A stretch of DNA of 64,000 nucleotides from Thermosipho africanus Ob7 (GTDB lineage: Bacteria; Thermotogota; Thermotogae; Thermotogales; Fervidobacteriaceae). The notes beneath the pieces were generated by a model, which worked only from the letters and a program-made list of their open reading frames with translations, made no database searches and was not told where the DNA came from. The position numbers were made by a program, and so were the translations under genes. How positions within the stretch are numbered: position 1 is the stretch's first letter; every line of letters starts with the position of its first letter. The stretch lies in NCBI RefSeq assembly GCF_003351105.1, contig NZ_NKRG01000007.1, forward strand, positions 37,795-101,794, written 5' to 3'. Positions 1 through 7,927 of the stretch are shown one piece after another.

Positions 1-454
1 CATTAATTAACCTTTCTATTGGTATTAAAATTCCATTGGTTATGTAATAAAAAAGAGAATTGAATAAGACAAACGTAAATGTTATGATTTCATAGATTAT
101 GTTATTATATATAAATGTTAAAGACAAAAAAATTGCGAATAAGAAAAATGAGGTGTACATTAACCTTCTAAGTCTTTTTGTAAAAACTAATCTTTTCTTT
201 TTCTTTTTCAAAAGAAATAGCTTTAAATCAAGAAATATTGATATTAATAATATTAAAGAAGCAAATAGTGGGTGGAAAAAGTATAATATAAAAGATGCTA
301 TTAGTAGAATATTAATTATGTATTTATTTATGTGAGAAAAGATCCACCTTATATATTTTTTTTCTGAGTATTCTTCCAATTGTAGCATGTGAAGTGAGTA
401 AAGAGATCTAATAACAAAATTAGCAGCTAAAAGTGATAGAAATACCTTATCCAT
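1..454 (-). CDS. MurF-type Mur ligase with membrane N-terminus (5' part only)
   Basis: The frame is open from an ATG at 454 to the window edge (151 codons), so only the N-terminal part is visible. The peptide starts MDKVFLSLLAANF and has about three to four hydrophobic membrane segments. Near residues 25-40 it carries HMLQLEEYSEKKYIRW, and it ends PIERLIN. I recall this layout (membrane anchor, L-Q-L-x-x-Y...R-W motif, P-x-E-x-x-I just before the ATP-binding Mur domain) from the anchored UDP-MurNAc-tripeptide--D-Ala-D-Ala ligases of some Gram-positive and Thermotogales bacteria. The catalytic domain lies outside the window. The start overlaps the last 8 bases of the hydrolase gene, and the D-Ala-D-Ala ligase that would make its substrate lies two genes upstream, which supports a cell-wall role. 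The call rests on motif plus context. Confidence 0.7.
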   Translation of the reverse strand, partial: MDKVFLSLLAANFVIRSLYSLHMLQLEEYSEKKYIRWIFSHINKYIINILLIASFILYFFHPLFASLILLISIFLDLKLFLLKKKKKRLVFTKRLRRLMYTSFFLFAIFLSLTFIYNNIIYEIITFTFVLFNSLFYYITNGILIPIERLIN

Positions 455-1205
455 TGTTGATCTCTCCTATAAACTTTTTTAAATCATATAGAAAACTATC
501 AAAATTTTCCAAAAAAGGAAAATGCCCTGCGTTTTCATAAACTATTAATTTTGAATTTTCAATATACTGGTTGAATTTGATTCCTACTTCTACTGGAACT
601 GCATCGTCGTTTTTTCCAAATATTATTAAGGTATCCTTTTTGATCTTTTTTAATTCTGTAGATATATCTTCATTGATAACATTTTTTAAAATTTCTCTCA
701 TAATACCTTTTGATGATTTATAATCTTGTGAGCCAAATTTATTTCTTAGTTTTTCAAGACTTTTTTTTAGACCAAAGGTATAAAAAATTTTTGCAAGTAG
801 TTTATAAGTAAAAATTTTAAGTCTAGTCTTAAATTTTTTCTTAGTCTTAATCCCAGGTGAGGAAATTATAACAACTTTCTCAAGCCAGCATGGGTTTTTG
901 CTTGCAATTAATGAAGCAATTTTTCCTCCAAATGAGTGTCCAACCAGTATTAAACTATCTAAATTTAACTCGTTTATAAAGCGTTCAATTAAGTTAGCAT
1001 AATCATAGCTTGAATAAATTGAGTTTGGAAGAGAGCTTTCACCAAATCCTGGTAAATCAATTAAAAATGACCTGCATTTTAGTTCTTTTGCAACGGGCAA
1101 AAAAGAATTTAAATTTGCTCCCCAACCGTGTAAAAACAGGATGTTTTTTGTGCCATTTTCAATAACTTTGTAGTTTATTGTAATATCTGAAATTTTTTTC
1201 TTCAT
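447..1205 (-). CDS. alpha/beta hydrolase
   Basis: This 252-aa cytoplasmic protein has the alpha/beta-hydrolase fold signature: an HGWG oxyanion-loop motif near residues 26-29, the nucleophile elbow GHSFGG with Ser91, an acid in GKNDDAVPV near Asp200, and the catalytic His228 in NAGHFPF. No signal peptide is seen. A basic helical cap sits at about residues 120-165. The substrate cannot be told; carboxylesterases, proline iminopeptidases and C-C hydrolases share this pattern. It lies between ddl and the MurF-like gene and overlaps both by a few bases (ATG at 1205 against the ddl stop at 1202), so it is translationally coupled to peptidoglycan-precursor genes. Any role there is only inferred. 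Confidence 0.85.
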   Translation of the reverse strand: MKKKISDITINYKVIENGTKNILFLHGWGANLNSFLPVAKELKCRSFLIDLPGFGESSLPNSIYSSYDYANLIERFINELNLDSLILVGHSFGGKIASLIASKNPCWLEKVVIISSPGIKTKKKFKTRLKIFTYKLLAKIFYTFGLKKSLEKLRNKFGSQDYKSSKGIMREILKNVINEDISTELKKIKKDTLIIFGKNDDAVPVEVGIKFNQYIENSKLIVYENAGHFPFLENFDSFLYDLKKFIGEINNG

Positions 1206-2305
1206 TTTTCCACCTTTAAGTCGAATAGATTTGTATCTATGGAGTATATTTTGGATTTTTTGTCTTTAAAAGCTTCAAAAGCAATTGAAATCATGTTATC
1301 AATTACCTGAGAAAATGTGAAACCGCTCATTTGCCATAGATAGTATGAAAGTGCACCAGGAATGCTATTAACTTCGTTAACGTATATTTTATTATCTTTA
1401 GATAGCAAAAAGTCAATTCTTATATTTCCATGACATTCCAGTGCATTAAATGTATCACGCGCTATAGATTTTATGGTATTTTTTAAATTTTCATCTATTG
1501 GTGCGGGAATTATATGATTTGAAAATTTTTTACCTTTTTGAACGTATTTTTCGTTGTAATCAAAAAAATCTTTTTGTTTTTTTATTTCTTCTATTTCTGA
1601 TACAACTATGTTTTTATATCCCATTACTGCACAATTTAACTCTCTAGAATCTATCCACTTTTCAACTATAACTTTGTCATCGAAAGAAAAAGCAGTTTCA
1701 ATTGCTTCTTCTAGCTCGCATTTATCATTTACTTTTTTTACTCCAATACTTGAACCAAGCCTTGCAGGCTTAACTATCATTGGATATTCAAGAACTTCTT
1801 TACAATGATTTAAAAAGTCATTTGTGTAATTTTTTTTGTTTGTGTATAGAAAATCAACTACAGGAATATTTTTTTCTTTTAAAATAAGTTTTGTTATAAC
1901 TTTATCCATTGTGTACATTGAAGAGTACATTCCACAACCCGTATAAGGAACATTTAGAAATTCGAGCATTCCCTGGATGCTACCATCCTCACCGTTGCTT
2001 CCGTGAAATGTTAAAAGACAGACATCGATAGTAATTTTTTTTATACTGCTATGTAAGATTAATTTTCCATCTTTTGCAGAAATAGATAAAATTTGTTTTG
2101 CTTTTTTTTCAAGTCTTTCAAGATTTTTAAAATTTTCAAGGTCTTCGAGAATCTTTCCCGTTAGCCATTTTCCATCTTTGGTAATATATATGGGAATTAT
2201 ATTGTATTTGTTTTTATCAACAAAATTCAGCACTTGATGTGCTGTTATTATAGAAATCTCGTGCTCTACGCTTTTTGAACCAAAGAATAATCCAACGTTT
2301 ATCAT
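1202..2305 (-). CDS. ddl: D-alanine--D-alanine ligase
   Basis: This ATP-grasp enzyme joins two D-alanines for peptidoglycan precursors in the cytosol. Visible motifs are GSKSVEHEIS near the N-terminus, FHGSNGEDGSIQGMLEF, the ATP-binding KPARLGSSIGV, and NEVNSIPG for metal binding near the C-terminus. About 367 aa is normal for the family. I chose the ATG at 2305 (MINVGLFFG): GGAGGT lies at 2310-2315, just upstream. A longer reading would begin with a TTG at 2317 that overlaps this ribosome site. The gene follows the nucleosidase gene closely and is followed by the hydrolase and MurF-like genes, so D-Ala-D-Ala synthesis and its ligation are co-transcribed. Confidence 0.95.
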   Translation of the reverse strand: MINVGLFFGSKSVEHEISIITAHQVLNFVDKNKYNIIPIYITKDGKWLTGKILEDLENFKNLERLEKKAKQILSISAKDGKLILHSSIKKITIDVCLLTFHGSNGEDGSIQGMLEFLNVPYTGCGMYSSMYTMDKVITKLILKEKNIPVVDFLYTNKKNYTNDFLNHCKEVLEYPMIVKPARLGSSIGVKKVNDKCELEEAIETAFSFDDKVIVEKWIDSRELNCAVMGYKNIVVSEIEEIKKQKDFFDYNEKYVQKGKKFSNHIIPAPIDENLKNTIKSIARDTFNALECHGNIRIDFLLSKDNKIYVNEVNSIPGALSYYLWQMSGFTFSQVIDNMISIAFEAFKDKKSKIYSIDTNLFDLKVEK

Positions 2306-2317
2306 ATCTACCTCCAA

Positions 2318-2971
2318 TTATAGAAGATGTTTTTCAAGCATTTCAGCAACTATTGCTGAAGGGAACGGAGCAAGTTTTTTAAGATTTTGTTGTATTTCAA
2401 TAGTACTTCCTTCAACACTTCTGTCAAGTGCAATTTTTATTGCACAAAATTCAACATCGTTTTCATAACAAACCTTTGCAATTGCAGCACTATCCATATC
2501 AACTAATTCAGCTTTTGTTTCGTTGAATATTCTTGTTTTTTCTTCTACTGAATCAACAAATATATCTCCACTTGCGATTGGTCCAAGTATAACCTTGTTA
2601 TACACGTCGGATATACGTTCGATAAGTGTTTGAGAGGCTTTAATTTTTTTAATTTGCTTTTGTCTAAATTTTATATCATGTTCAATATATTCTGTTCCAC
2701 AGACAATATCGCCAATTTTTCTTTCGCTGTTAATTATTCCAGCGCCTCCGCAATGTATAAAGTATTTTGGATGAAAATTATCAATAAGTGCTTGGGCCAT
2801 CATTGCAGATTCTACTTTCCCTATAAGACCGTAGACAAGGAGGACTTCGTTGGCACCTATAAGTCCTCTCATATATGGCCTTTTGAGAATTTCTCCGTTT
2901 TCCAAGACTGGCATTAACTCTCTAAATGCCCCCACTATTTCTTCGCGCAAAACACTTGTTATTACTATCAT
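2318..2971 (-). CDS. MTA/SAH nucleosidase-like (phosphorylase superfamily)
   Basis: This 217-aa protein has the purine nucleoside phosphorylase / MtnN fold pattern: a start MIVITSVLREEI with an early acidic residue, the phosphate/ribose-site loop HCGGAGII near residue 73, GDIVCGTEYIEHDI, then VDMDSAAIAKVC near 157-167 and ALDRS near 181. Known 5'-methylthioadenosine/S-adenosylhomocysteine nucleosidases usually read M-E-x-A and S-D-x-A at the last two places. Here the glutamate is aspartate and the Ser-Asp is Leu-Asp, so the exact substrate (MTA/SAH, futalosine, or another nucleoside) is uncertain. The gene is in the long minus-strand operon: its ATG at 2971 touches the cheX stop. Confidence 0.7.
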   Translation of the reverse strand: MIVITSVLREEIVGAFRELMPVLENGEILKRPYMRGLIGANEVLLVYGLIGKVESAMMAQALIDNFHPKYFIHCGGAGIINSERKIGDIVCGTEYIEHDIKFRQKQIKKIKASQTLIERISDVYNKVILGPIASGDIFVDSVEEKTRIFNETKAELVDMDSAAIAKVCYENDVEFCAIKIALDRSVEGSTIEIQQNLKKLAPFPSAIVAEMLEKHLL

Positions 2972-3438
2972 TATTTCCCCCCGCTTCTGATTACCATATG
3001 TATTTCAAAGTCTCCTTCTGAGAAAATATTCAAAGGAAGTTTTAGTATAACACCTTCAGCCGTAATTTGTATTTCTTTTCCTGTTATAACTGTTGGAGGT
3101 GTTATGTCAACTTTATAATTGTTTTTTTCAAGGTTCATTGCTATTGAACCACTTGCCATATTTCCAAGTTCCCCTAATGCACTTAACGCAAGTTCGTCAA
3201 GATTGTCATATGGCATCCCCATCATTTTACTTACAACGTTTTTTGCGGTTTCTTCATTAAATGAGTAAATTAAATTTCCATCTATATCTCCGTTAAAACC
3301 TATAACTGTGACTATAGGATATTTTGGTTCTATACCCTTTGCGATCTCTGGTTTTAAGACCTTAGGTTCTACCTGTAATACCATGTTAAAAGTTGAATTA
3401 ACCGCAGTTATTAAAGAATTTATTATCTTTGCATCCAT
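2971..3438 (-). CDS. cheX: CheX chemotaxis phosphatase
   Basis: At 155 aa this matches the length I recall for T. maritima CheX, a dimeric phosphatase that removes phosphate from CheY-P. The catalytic helix is seen as ALGELGNMASGS, giving the E-x-x-N pair (Glu90, Asn93) that attacks the phospho-aspartate. The protein is cytosolic, with no signal peptide. It overlaps the rbgA gene upstream by 16 bases (rbgA stop at 3423) and abuts the nucleosidase gene downstream. A chemotaxis phosphatase in an operon headed by fliF and fliG is sensible. A lone CheY is encoded at 28368-28727 and may be a substrate (inference). Confidence 0.9.
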   Translation of the reverse strand: MDAKIINSLITAVNSTFNMVLQVEPKVLKPEIAKGIEPKYPIVTVIGFNGDIDGNLIYSFNEETAKNVVSKMMGMPYDNLDELALSALGELGNMASGSIAMNLEKNNYKVDITPPTVITGKEIQITAEGVILKLPLNIFSEGDFEIHMVIRSGGK

Positions 3439-4199
3439 AGTTGCACCTCCTTATCAAATGTCATTCTTCCAAATTTACCTTCAGCAACAGCCTTAAAAAA
3501 GTTGTTTTTTGCCCTTTCAAAATCTACAAGTCCACCTTTTGCTAGATATCCGCGCTTTTTTCCAAAATTTTCTATAAATTCTTCAAATGTTTCTTTAATA
3601 TTTAATTCATTACTAAAAATTTCATACGCACGTGTAATTATATCATATTTATCAACCGATTCTACAGGAATACTACCAATTAAAAGTAATTTTGCGGTCA
3701 CATCTTTATTAAAAAGTTTTGAATATAGTATTCCAGGAGTATCAAGTAGCTTTACTTTACCAAGGTTTATCCATTGAAGACCCCTTGTAATTCCAGGAGC
3801 CATTCCTGTTTTTGCAAGTTTTCTTCCAGAAACTTTGTTTATTATAGATGATTTTCCAACATTTGGAACACCAGCTATTAGTATCCTTGTCTCTTTTAAT
3901 TTTTCTTTTGAATAGGTTTTAATAAACTTTTTAATTTTTTCAACGGACTCTTTCTTTGAAAATGTTATAACAGGATTGGTTTTGCTAATTTCCTTAACCC
4001 AGAGGTTATTGTATGTTTCATCTGAAAGGTCAGCTTTGTTTAAGACAAACAAAACATCTTTATTGGAGAATATATTTTCTTCAAAGGCAGTAGTTGCAAG
4101 GGGTGCTCTTGCGTCTAGAATTATCATTATAGTATCGACAGCTTTTAGGTATTCTTTTATTTTTCTTTTTGCCTTACTTATATGACCAGGATACCACAT
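3423..4199 (-). CDS. rbgA: ribosome biogenesis GTPase (YlqF/RbgA)
   Basis: This 258-aa GTPase has circularly permuted G motifs: NKAD (G4) near residues 54-57, then GVPNVGKSSIIN (G1, Walker A) near 110-121, APGITRG (G2) near 134-140, and DTPG (G3) near 153-156. It opens with MWYPGHISKAKR, the typical RbgA N-terminus. In other bacteria the protein helps late assembly of the 50S subunit. A C-terminal helical domain of about 90 residues follows the G domain, as expected. The ATG at 4199 directly abuts the pyrH stop at 4200, so translation is probably coupled. Confidence 0.93.
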   Translation of the reverse strand: MWYPGHISKAKRKIKEYLKAVDTIMIILDARAPLATTAFEENIFSNKDVLFVLNKADLSDETYNNLWVKEISKTNPVITFSKKESVEKIKKFIKTYSKEKLKETRILIAGVPNVGKSSIINKVSGRKLAKTGMAPGITRGLQWINLGKVKLLDTPGILYSKLFNKDVTAKLLLIGSIPVESVDKYDIITRAYEIFSNELNIKETFEEFIENFGKKRGYLAKGGLVDFERAKNNFFKAVAEGKFGRMTFDKEVQLWMQR

Positions 4200-4901
4200 T
4201 TATTTTGGCACCACCAAAGTACCAACATTTTCTTCTCTAATTGCACGCAGTAAATTTCCCTTTTTGAAGAAGTCCATTACCAAAATTTTCATGTTATATC
4301 GTCTACAAATTGAAAATGCTTCTGTATCCATAATTTTTAATTCTTTTTCAATTGCCTCGTCAAAGGTCAATTTATCAAATTTTATTGCATCTTCGTATTT
4401 TTTTGGATCCTTATCAAATATTCCTGAAACTTTTGTGCCTTTAATTAATATATCTGCTTTCATTTCAACGGCTCTCAAAGCTGCAGCAGTATCAGTTGTA
4501 AAGAATGGGTTACTTGTACCACCTGCAAAGATTACAAGGTATCCTGCATCAAAATAAAGATTTATATCATCATAATGAATGGGCCTAATTGATGGAAGAG
4601 AGGTAACCTGTGAAACTACAACAGTTCTTAATCCGTGTTTTTCAAATAGGTCTTTTAGGTATAACGCGTTGATTACGGTGCCAAGCATTCCGATTTGATC
4701 TGCAATTGTGGGTGACAATTCTTTCATTTCTCTTCCCCTGAAAAGGTTTCCGGCCCCTATTACTATCCCAATATTTGTACCGTATTCCAGAACAGACTTT
4801 AATTCATCAATAAGGTAAATAATTTTGTCAATATTGAATCCTTTTTCACCTTCACCGCTAAGTACCTCACCGCTTAATTTTAGAAGAACCCTTTTGTACA
4901 T
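4200..4901 (-). CDS. pyrH: UMP kinase
   Basis: This 233-aa amino-acid-kinase-fold enzyme phosphorylates UMP to UDP, the first committed step to UTP and CTP. The N-terminus KRVLLKLSGEVLSGE, the VIGAGNLFRG glycine loop, the uridine-site stretch ADQIGMLGTVINALYL and FAGGTSNPFFTTDTAAALRA are hallmarks of bacterial PyrH. The length is normal. It sits three bases downstream of the YhaN-like ATPase gene and abuts rbgA. In many bacteria pyrH lies with tsf and frr; that linkage is absent here. Confidence 0.96.
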   Translation of the reverse strand: MYKRVLLKLSGEVLSGEGEKGFNIDKIIYLIDELKSVLEYGTNIGIVIGAGNLFRGREMKELSPTIADQIGMLGTVINALYLKDLFEKHGLRTVVVSQVTSLPSIRPIHYDDINLYFDAGYLVIFAGGTSNPFFTTDTAAALRAVEMKADILIKGTKVSGIFDKDPKKYEDAIKFDKLTFDEAIEKELKIMDTEAFSICRRYNMKILVMDFFKKGNLLRAIREENVGTLVVPK

Positions 4902-4904
4902 CTT

Positions 4905-7361
4905 TTATCCCTCCAATATCATGACTTCTTTAAATTTGGCTTTAAGTCTTTCATCGCTTGTTAATAGGATTATCTGTCTTCTTTTTGATTCTTCGTCTAA
5001 TATTTCCAGAGTTTTTTGTAACCTAGTATTGTCATATCTTATAAGTGCGTTATCTATTACAAGGGGTAAATTATGCTCAGACATAGTTCTATATAGCGCT
5101 ATTTTATATGCAAACAACAATTGATCAAATGTTGCAGCGCTTAAAAATTCATTTGGATTAAGTTTTTCACCATTAATGTTCAATCTAACTGATAGGTTTT
5201 CTTCAACTATTAATGGTAAGGGTTCGTTTGTAATAGAAAGAAGTATTTTGGTAAATTCTTCTTTAAATTTCTTACCATAAGTTTCAACGTATTCTTCAAG
5301 ATTTTTTTGAAGAATTTGTTTTGATACTTCAATGTTTGAATAATATCCTTTTAGAGTTTCAAGTTTTCTTGAAAGTTCATCTCTCTTTTTTAAATTTTCA
5401 AGTATTTCACTAAATTCTGGAGCTTTTTCAATATCTTCTTGTAGATCCTTTTCATATGAATTTAGTTCATCTCTTAATTTCTCGGTTTCATAGATTTTTG
5501 ACATTATATATTCCGGATATATTTCTTCAGAAAGAATATTTTCAAATTTTTCAATTTCAGAATCTATTTTTGTTATTGTTTCTTTAATCTTCAAATATTC
5601 ATTGTAGATATTCTCAAAGTCTTTGATTTCATCAATAGAAATTTTAAGATTATCCAGCATTTTATTTAAGCTGGTAAAGCTTTCTTCTCTTTTTGCTTTC
5701 ATTCTTTCCAATTCTTCGTTTAATTTATCAATTTCTCTTTCAATGGAAGATTTTGAAAGGAGTAGTTTTTGGATATCATTGTATATTTTTTCAAGGTATG
5801 CAATACCTGAGTCAATTATTTGGGCTGCGCTTCCCAAGTTAAAGTCTTTTAACTCTCTAAGTATTTCAGATTCTAAGTTTTTAAATTCTTCACTAACTTG
5901 ATTATATTCTCTTTTTCTGGTTTTCCATTCTATGAATTCATAGTATTTCTGTCTTAATTCCTTTATTGATTTTAGATTATAGTCCTTTAAAATGCTCAAA
6001 TAGTTTGGACGTATCATTTTCTTCTTTGTAAGCTCTTGAATTTCTGCTTTTACATCATCAATTTTTGATTCTATTTTTCTCCAAAGAATTGTTTCAAATA
6101 AGCCTATAAAGCCGGTAAATGCTGCTCCAAAAAATAACCATGTATTTATATTTCTCATAGCAAATCCAAGAAGCAATGATATTATGGCAGCAAAAAAGAA
6201 TACAAACGAAAAGTCTTTGTGGACTTTTATAGATGAATTCAATTTTTTTAATACTTTTTCGTTTTCTTCGATTTTATTTTGAATCTTTGCTTGATTTTCT
6301 CTATAAATTGCTTCTTGCTTTTCAACTTCTTCAATTATCTCTTCATTTTCCGTAAATAACTTCCAGAGAGGATTTTCTTCTAATATATTTTCAAGTTTTG
6401 CTTTCTTTTCATCGTATAACTTCTTTAAAAGTGATAAATTTTTGATCTTTAAATGTACCTTTTCAAGGTCTTTTTCATTTTCTATATTTAAGTTTTTCAT
6501 TTTTTCATTAAGGGCATTTTCTATTGAAGAAAAGTTGTTTTCAAGTTCTTCAAGCTGAGAAGAAATTGATTTGATGTTGTTTTCTAAAACCTCAATTGTT
6601 TCCAAGAGTTCTTTTGCTTGAGAAACTGTATCTCTGTCAATCTTTGAAAATTTGAGATATTCTTTGAGGTTTAAGTTAAGTTTATCTCTTTCAGTTTTTA
6701 AAGAATTAATTTTTTCGGTTATTTCTTGAATATATTCTCTTTTTAAGTTTGATATTTCTTCTTCTTTTTCTTCTAATATTTGCTTTAACTGCTCACTCTT
6801 TCTTTTTAGTTCATTTTTTTTCAATATTTTATTGTTATAATTTTTTATTTTTTCCTTTACTGACTCAATGTAGCTATCAATTTCAGATATTTGTTTGCTT
6901 ATATTTTCAATACATAATTGAATTTCATTTGCATACTCATCAGTTTTGTTAATTGCATCTGTTAGTTTTAAGCCCCATTCATTTTTTTGCATTCTTTTTT
7001 TCATGTAACTTATTACAAAAGTATCTTTTTCCTTTATTGTATCCAGTTTTTCATCTTCCATTATAAATCCAATAGTTTCTAAAAGTTCTCTGTCAACTAA
7101 AGAGTTAAATTCACCGTTGAGAAAGTCGACTTTAAAATCTCCTTCGTCGGTTGAAATTTCTCCGCCAAATTCAAAATGATTCCATGGCTCGTACTTCTTT
7201 ATTTCATTTCCTGGCTTTGAAAGAGAATTTAATAAAAAATATGCAAGTGTTGTTTTTCCAGATGAATTTGGTCCAAAAATAACATTTAAGCCTGGCTTAA
7301 ATTTTATTTCTTTATTTTTTAGTTTTCCAAATCCATTTATTTTGACTTTTTTGATCAACAT
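4905..7361 (-). CDS. YhaN/Rad50-like ATPase with internal membrane hairpin
   Basis: This 818-aa SMC-like protein has Walker A GPNSSGKTT near residues 30-38. Long Lys/Glu-rich coiled coils span about 150-380 and 430-700. A C-terminal ABC half has LSAATFDQLLFAY in place of a classic LSGGQ signature, and a Walker-B-like LPLVIDNALIRYD near 765. Between the coils, residues about 384-427 form two very hydrophobic segments, so the middle of the coiled coil probably enters the membrane. There is no CxxC zinc hook, which separates it from Rad50/SbcC and fits the YhaN family. No Mre11/SbcD nuclease gene is adjacent; the upstream partner is the 185-aa unknown gene, overlapping by 7 bases. A DNA-repair or DNA-end role is inferred from the family only. 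Confidence 0.8.
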   Translation of the reverse strand: MLIKKVKINGFGKLKNKEIKFKPGLNVIFGPNSSGKTTLAYFLLNSLSKPGNEIKKYEPWNHFEFGGEISTDEGDFKVDFLNGEFNSLVDRELLETIGFIMEDEKLDTIKEKDTFVISYMKKRMQKNEWGLKLTDAINKTDEYANEIQLCIENISKQISEIDSYIESVKEKIKNYNNKILKKNELKRKSEQLKQILEEKEEEISNLKREYIQEITEKINSLKTERDKLNLNLKEYLKFSKIDRDTVSQAKELLETIEVLENNIKSISSQLEELENNFSSIENALNEKMKNLNIENEKDLEKVHLKIKNLSLLKKLYDEKKAKLENILEENPLWKLFTENEEIIEEVEKQEAIYRENQAKIQNKIEENEKVLKKLNSSIKVHKDFSFVFFFAAIISLLLGFAMRNINTWLFFGAAFTGFIGLFETILWRKIESKIDDVKAEIQELTKKKMIRPNYLSILKDYNLKSIKELRQKYYEFIEWKTRKREYNQVSEEFKNLESEILRELKDFNLGSAAQIIDSGIAYLEKIYNDIQKLLLSKSSIEREIDKLNEELERMKAKREESFTSLNKMLDNLKISIDEIKDFENIYNEYLKIKETITKIDSEIEKFENILSEEIYPEYIMSKIYETEKLRDELNSYEKDLQEDIEKAPEFSEILENLKKRDELSRKLETLKGYYSNIEVSKQILQKNLEEYVETYGKKFKEEFTKILLSITNEPLPLIVEENLSVRLNINGEKLNPNEFLSAATFDQLLFAYKIALYRTMSEHNLPLVIDNALIRYDNTRLQKTLEILDEESKRRQIILLTSDERLKAKFKEVMILEG

Positions 7362-7912
7362 ACTTTATCACCTCTTAAAACCTTTAACAAGAAAGATTTT
7401 GTGGTGTCGTCTTGGGTAAGATCTGTTACTTTTCTTTCAAGAAGATTTTTGTATTCTAGTTTTTCAAAATCTCCTATTACAATATAATCTTCAGCTAATT
7501 TTTCATACGTTTGTTGGTCAACAACTTGCTTTAAAACAATGATATTTTTTGAGTATTTCTTTTCAGGAAGATTTGAAAGATCAGAAGGATAAAAAATTCC
7601 AATTGTTTCAGTTTCAAATTTTTGCTTTTCATTATCTATTTGTATAATTGGTATATTGTTTATAGGTGAGGAGTTAAAATCAAATTCTTCTTCAGTTATA
7701 CTGTAGTTTTTAAAATATGCAGAAAGAATTTCATTTACCTTATCATACACTCCAAAATCTCCAAGAATGTTTGAAAACACAAAATGAGCATTTTCGTATT
7801 GCTTTGATAGTTTGTCAAGAAGATTTATTTTTGCTTGAAAAATAAGATTCCAGAGAACACTTATTCCAAATGGAACACTGAATAATTCTAAATTAGAAAC
7901 TTTTATTTCCAT
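7355..7912 (-). CDS. hypothetical partner of the YhaN-like ATPase
   Basis: I do not recognise this 185-aa protein. It is acidic and soluble, without a signal peptide or clear membrane segment. The sequence alternates beta-like stretches (NIPIIQIDN, KNIIVLKQV, DYIVIGDF) with helices, and the last 25 residues are polar and end in a cysteine. No metallophosphatase motifs (DxH, GDxxD, GNHD) are present, so it is not a normal Mre11/SbcD. Its stop overlaps the start of the YhaN-like ATPase by 7 bases, which argues that the two are made together and may bind each other. It could be a degenerate or replaced nuclease subunit, but nothing in the sequence proves that. Confidence 0.75.
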   Translation of the reverse strand: MEIKVSNLELFSVPFGISVLWNLIFQAKINLLDKLSKQYENAHFVFSNILGDFGVYDKVNEILSAYFKNYSITEEEFDFNSSPINNIPIIQIDNEKQKFETETIGIFYPSDLSNLPEKKYSKNIIVLKQVVDQQTYEKLAEDYIVIGDFEKLEYKNLLERKVTDLTQDDTTKSFLLKVLRGDKVC

Positions 7913-7927
7913 ATATCTAAAACCCCC

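Noticed and set aside
99..335. Plus-strand ORF of 78 codons at the left edge
   Set aside because: No ribosome site and no family resemblance. The opposite strand carries the open MurF-like frame with a recognisable motif over the same bases.
2306..2317. Longer ddl starting at a TTG (2317)
   Set aside because: The TTG and next codons form the GGAGGT ribosome site of the ATG at 2305, which gives the normal Ddl N-terminus.
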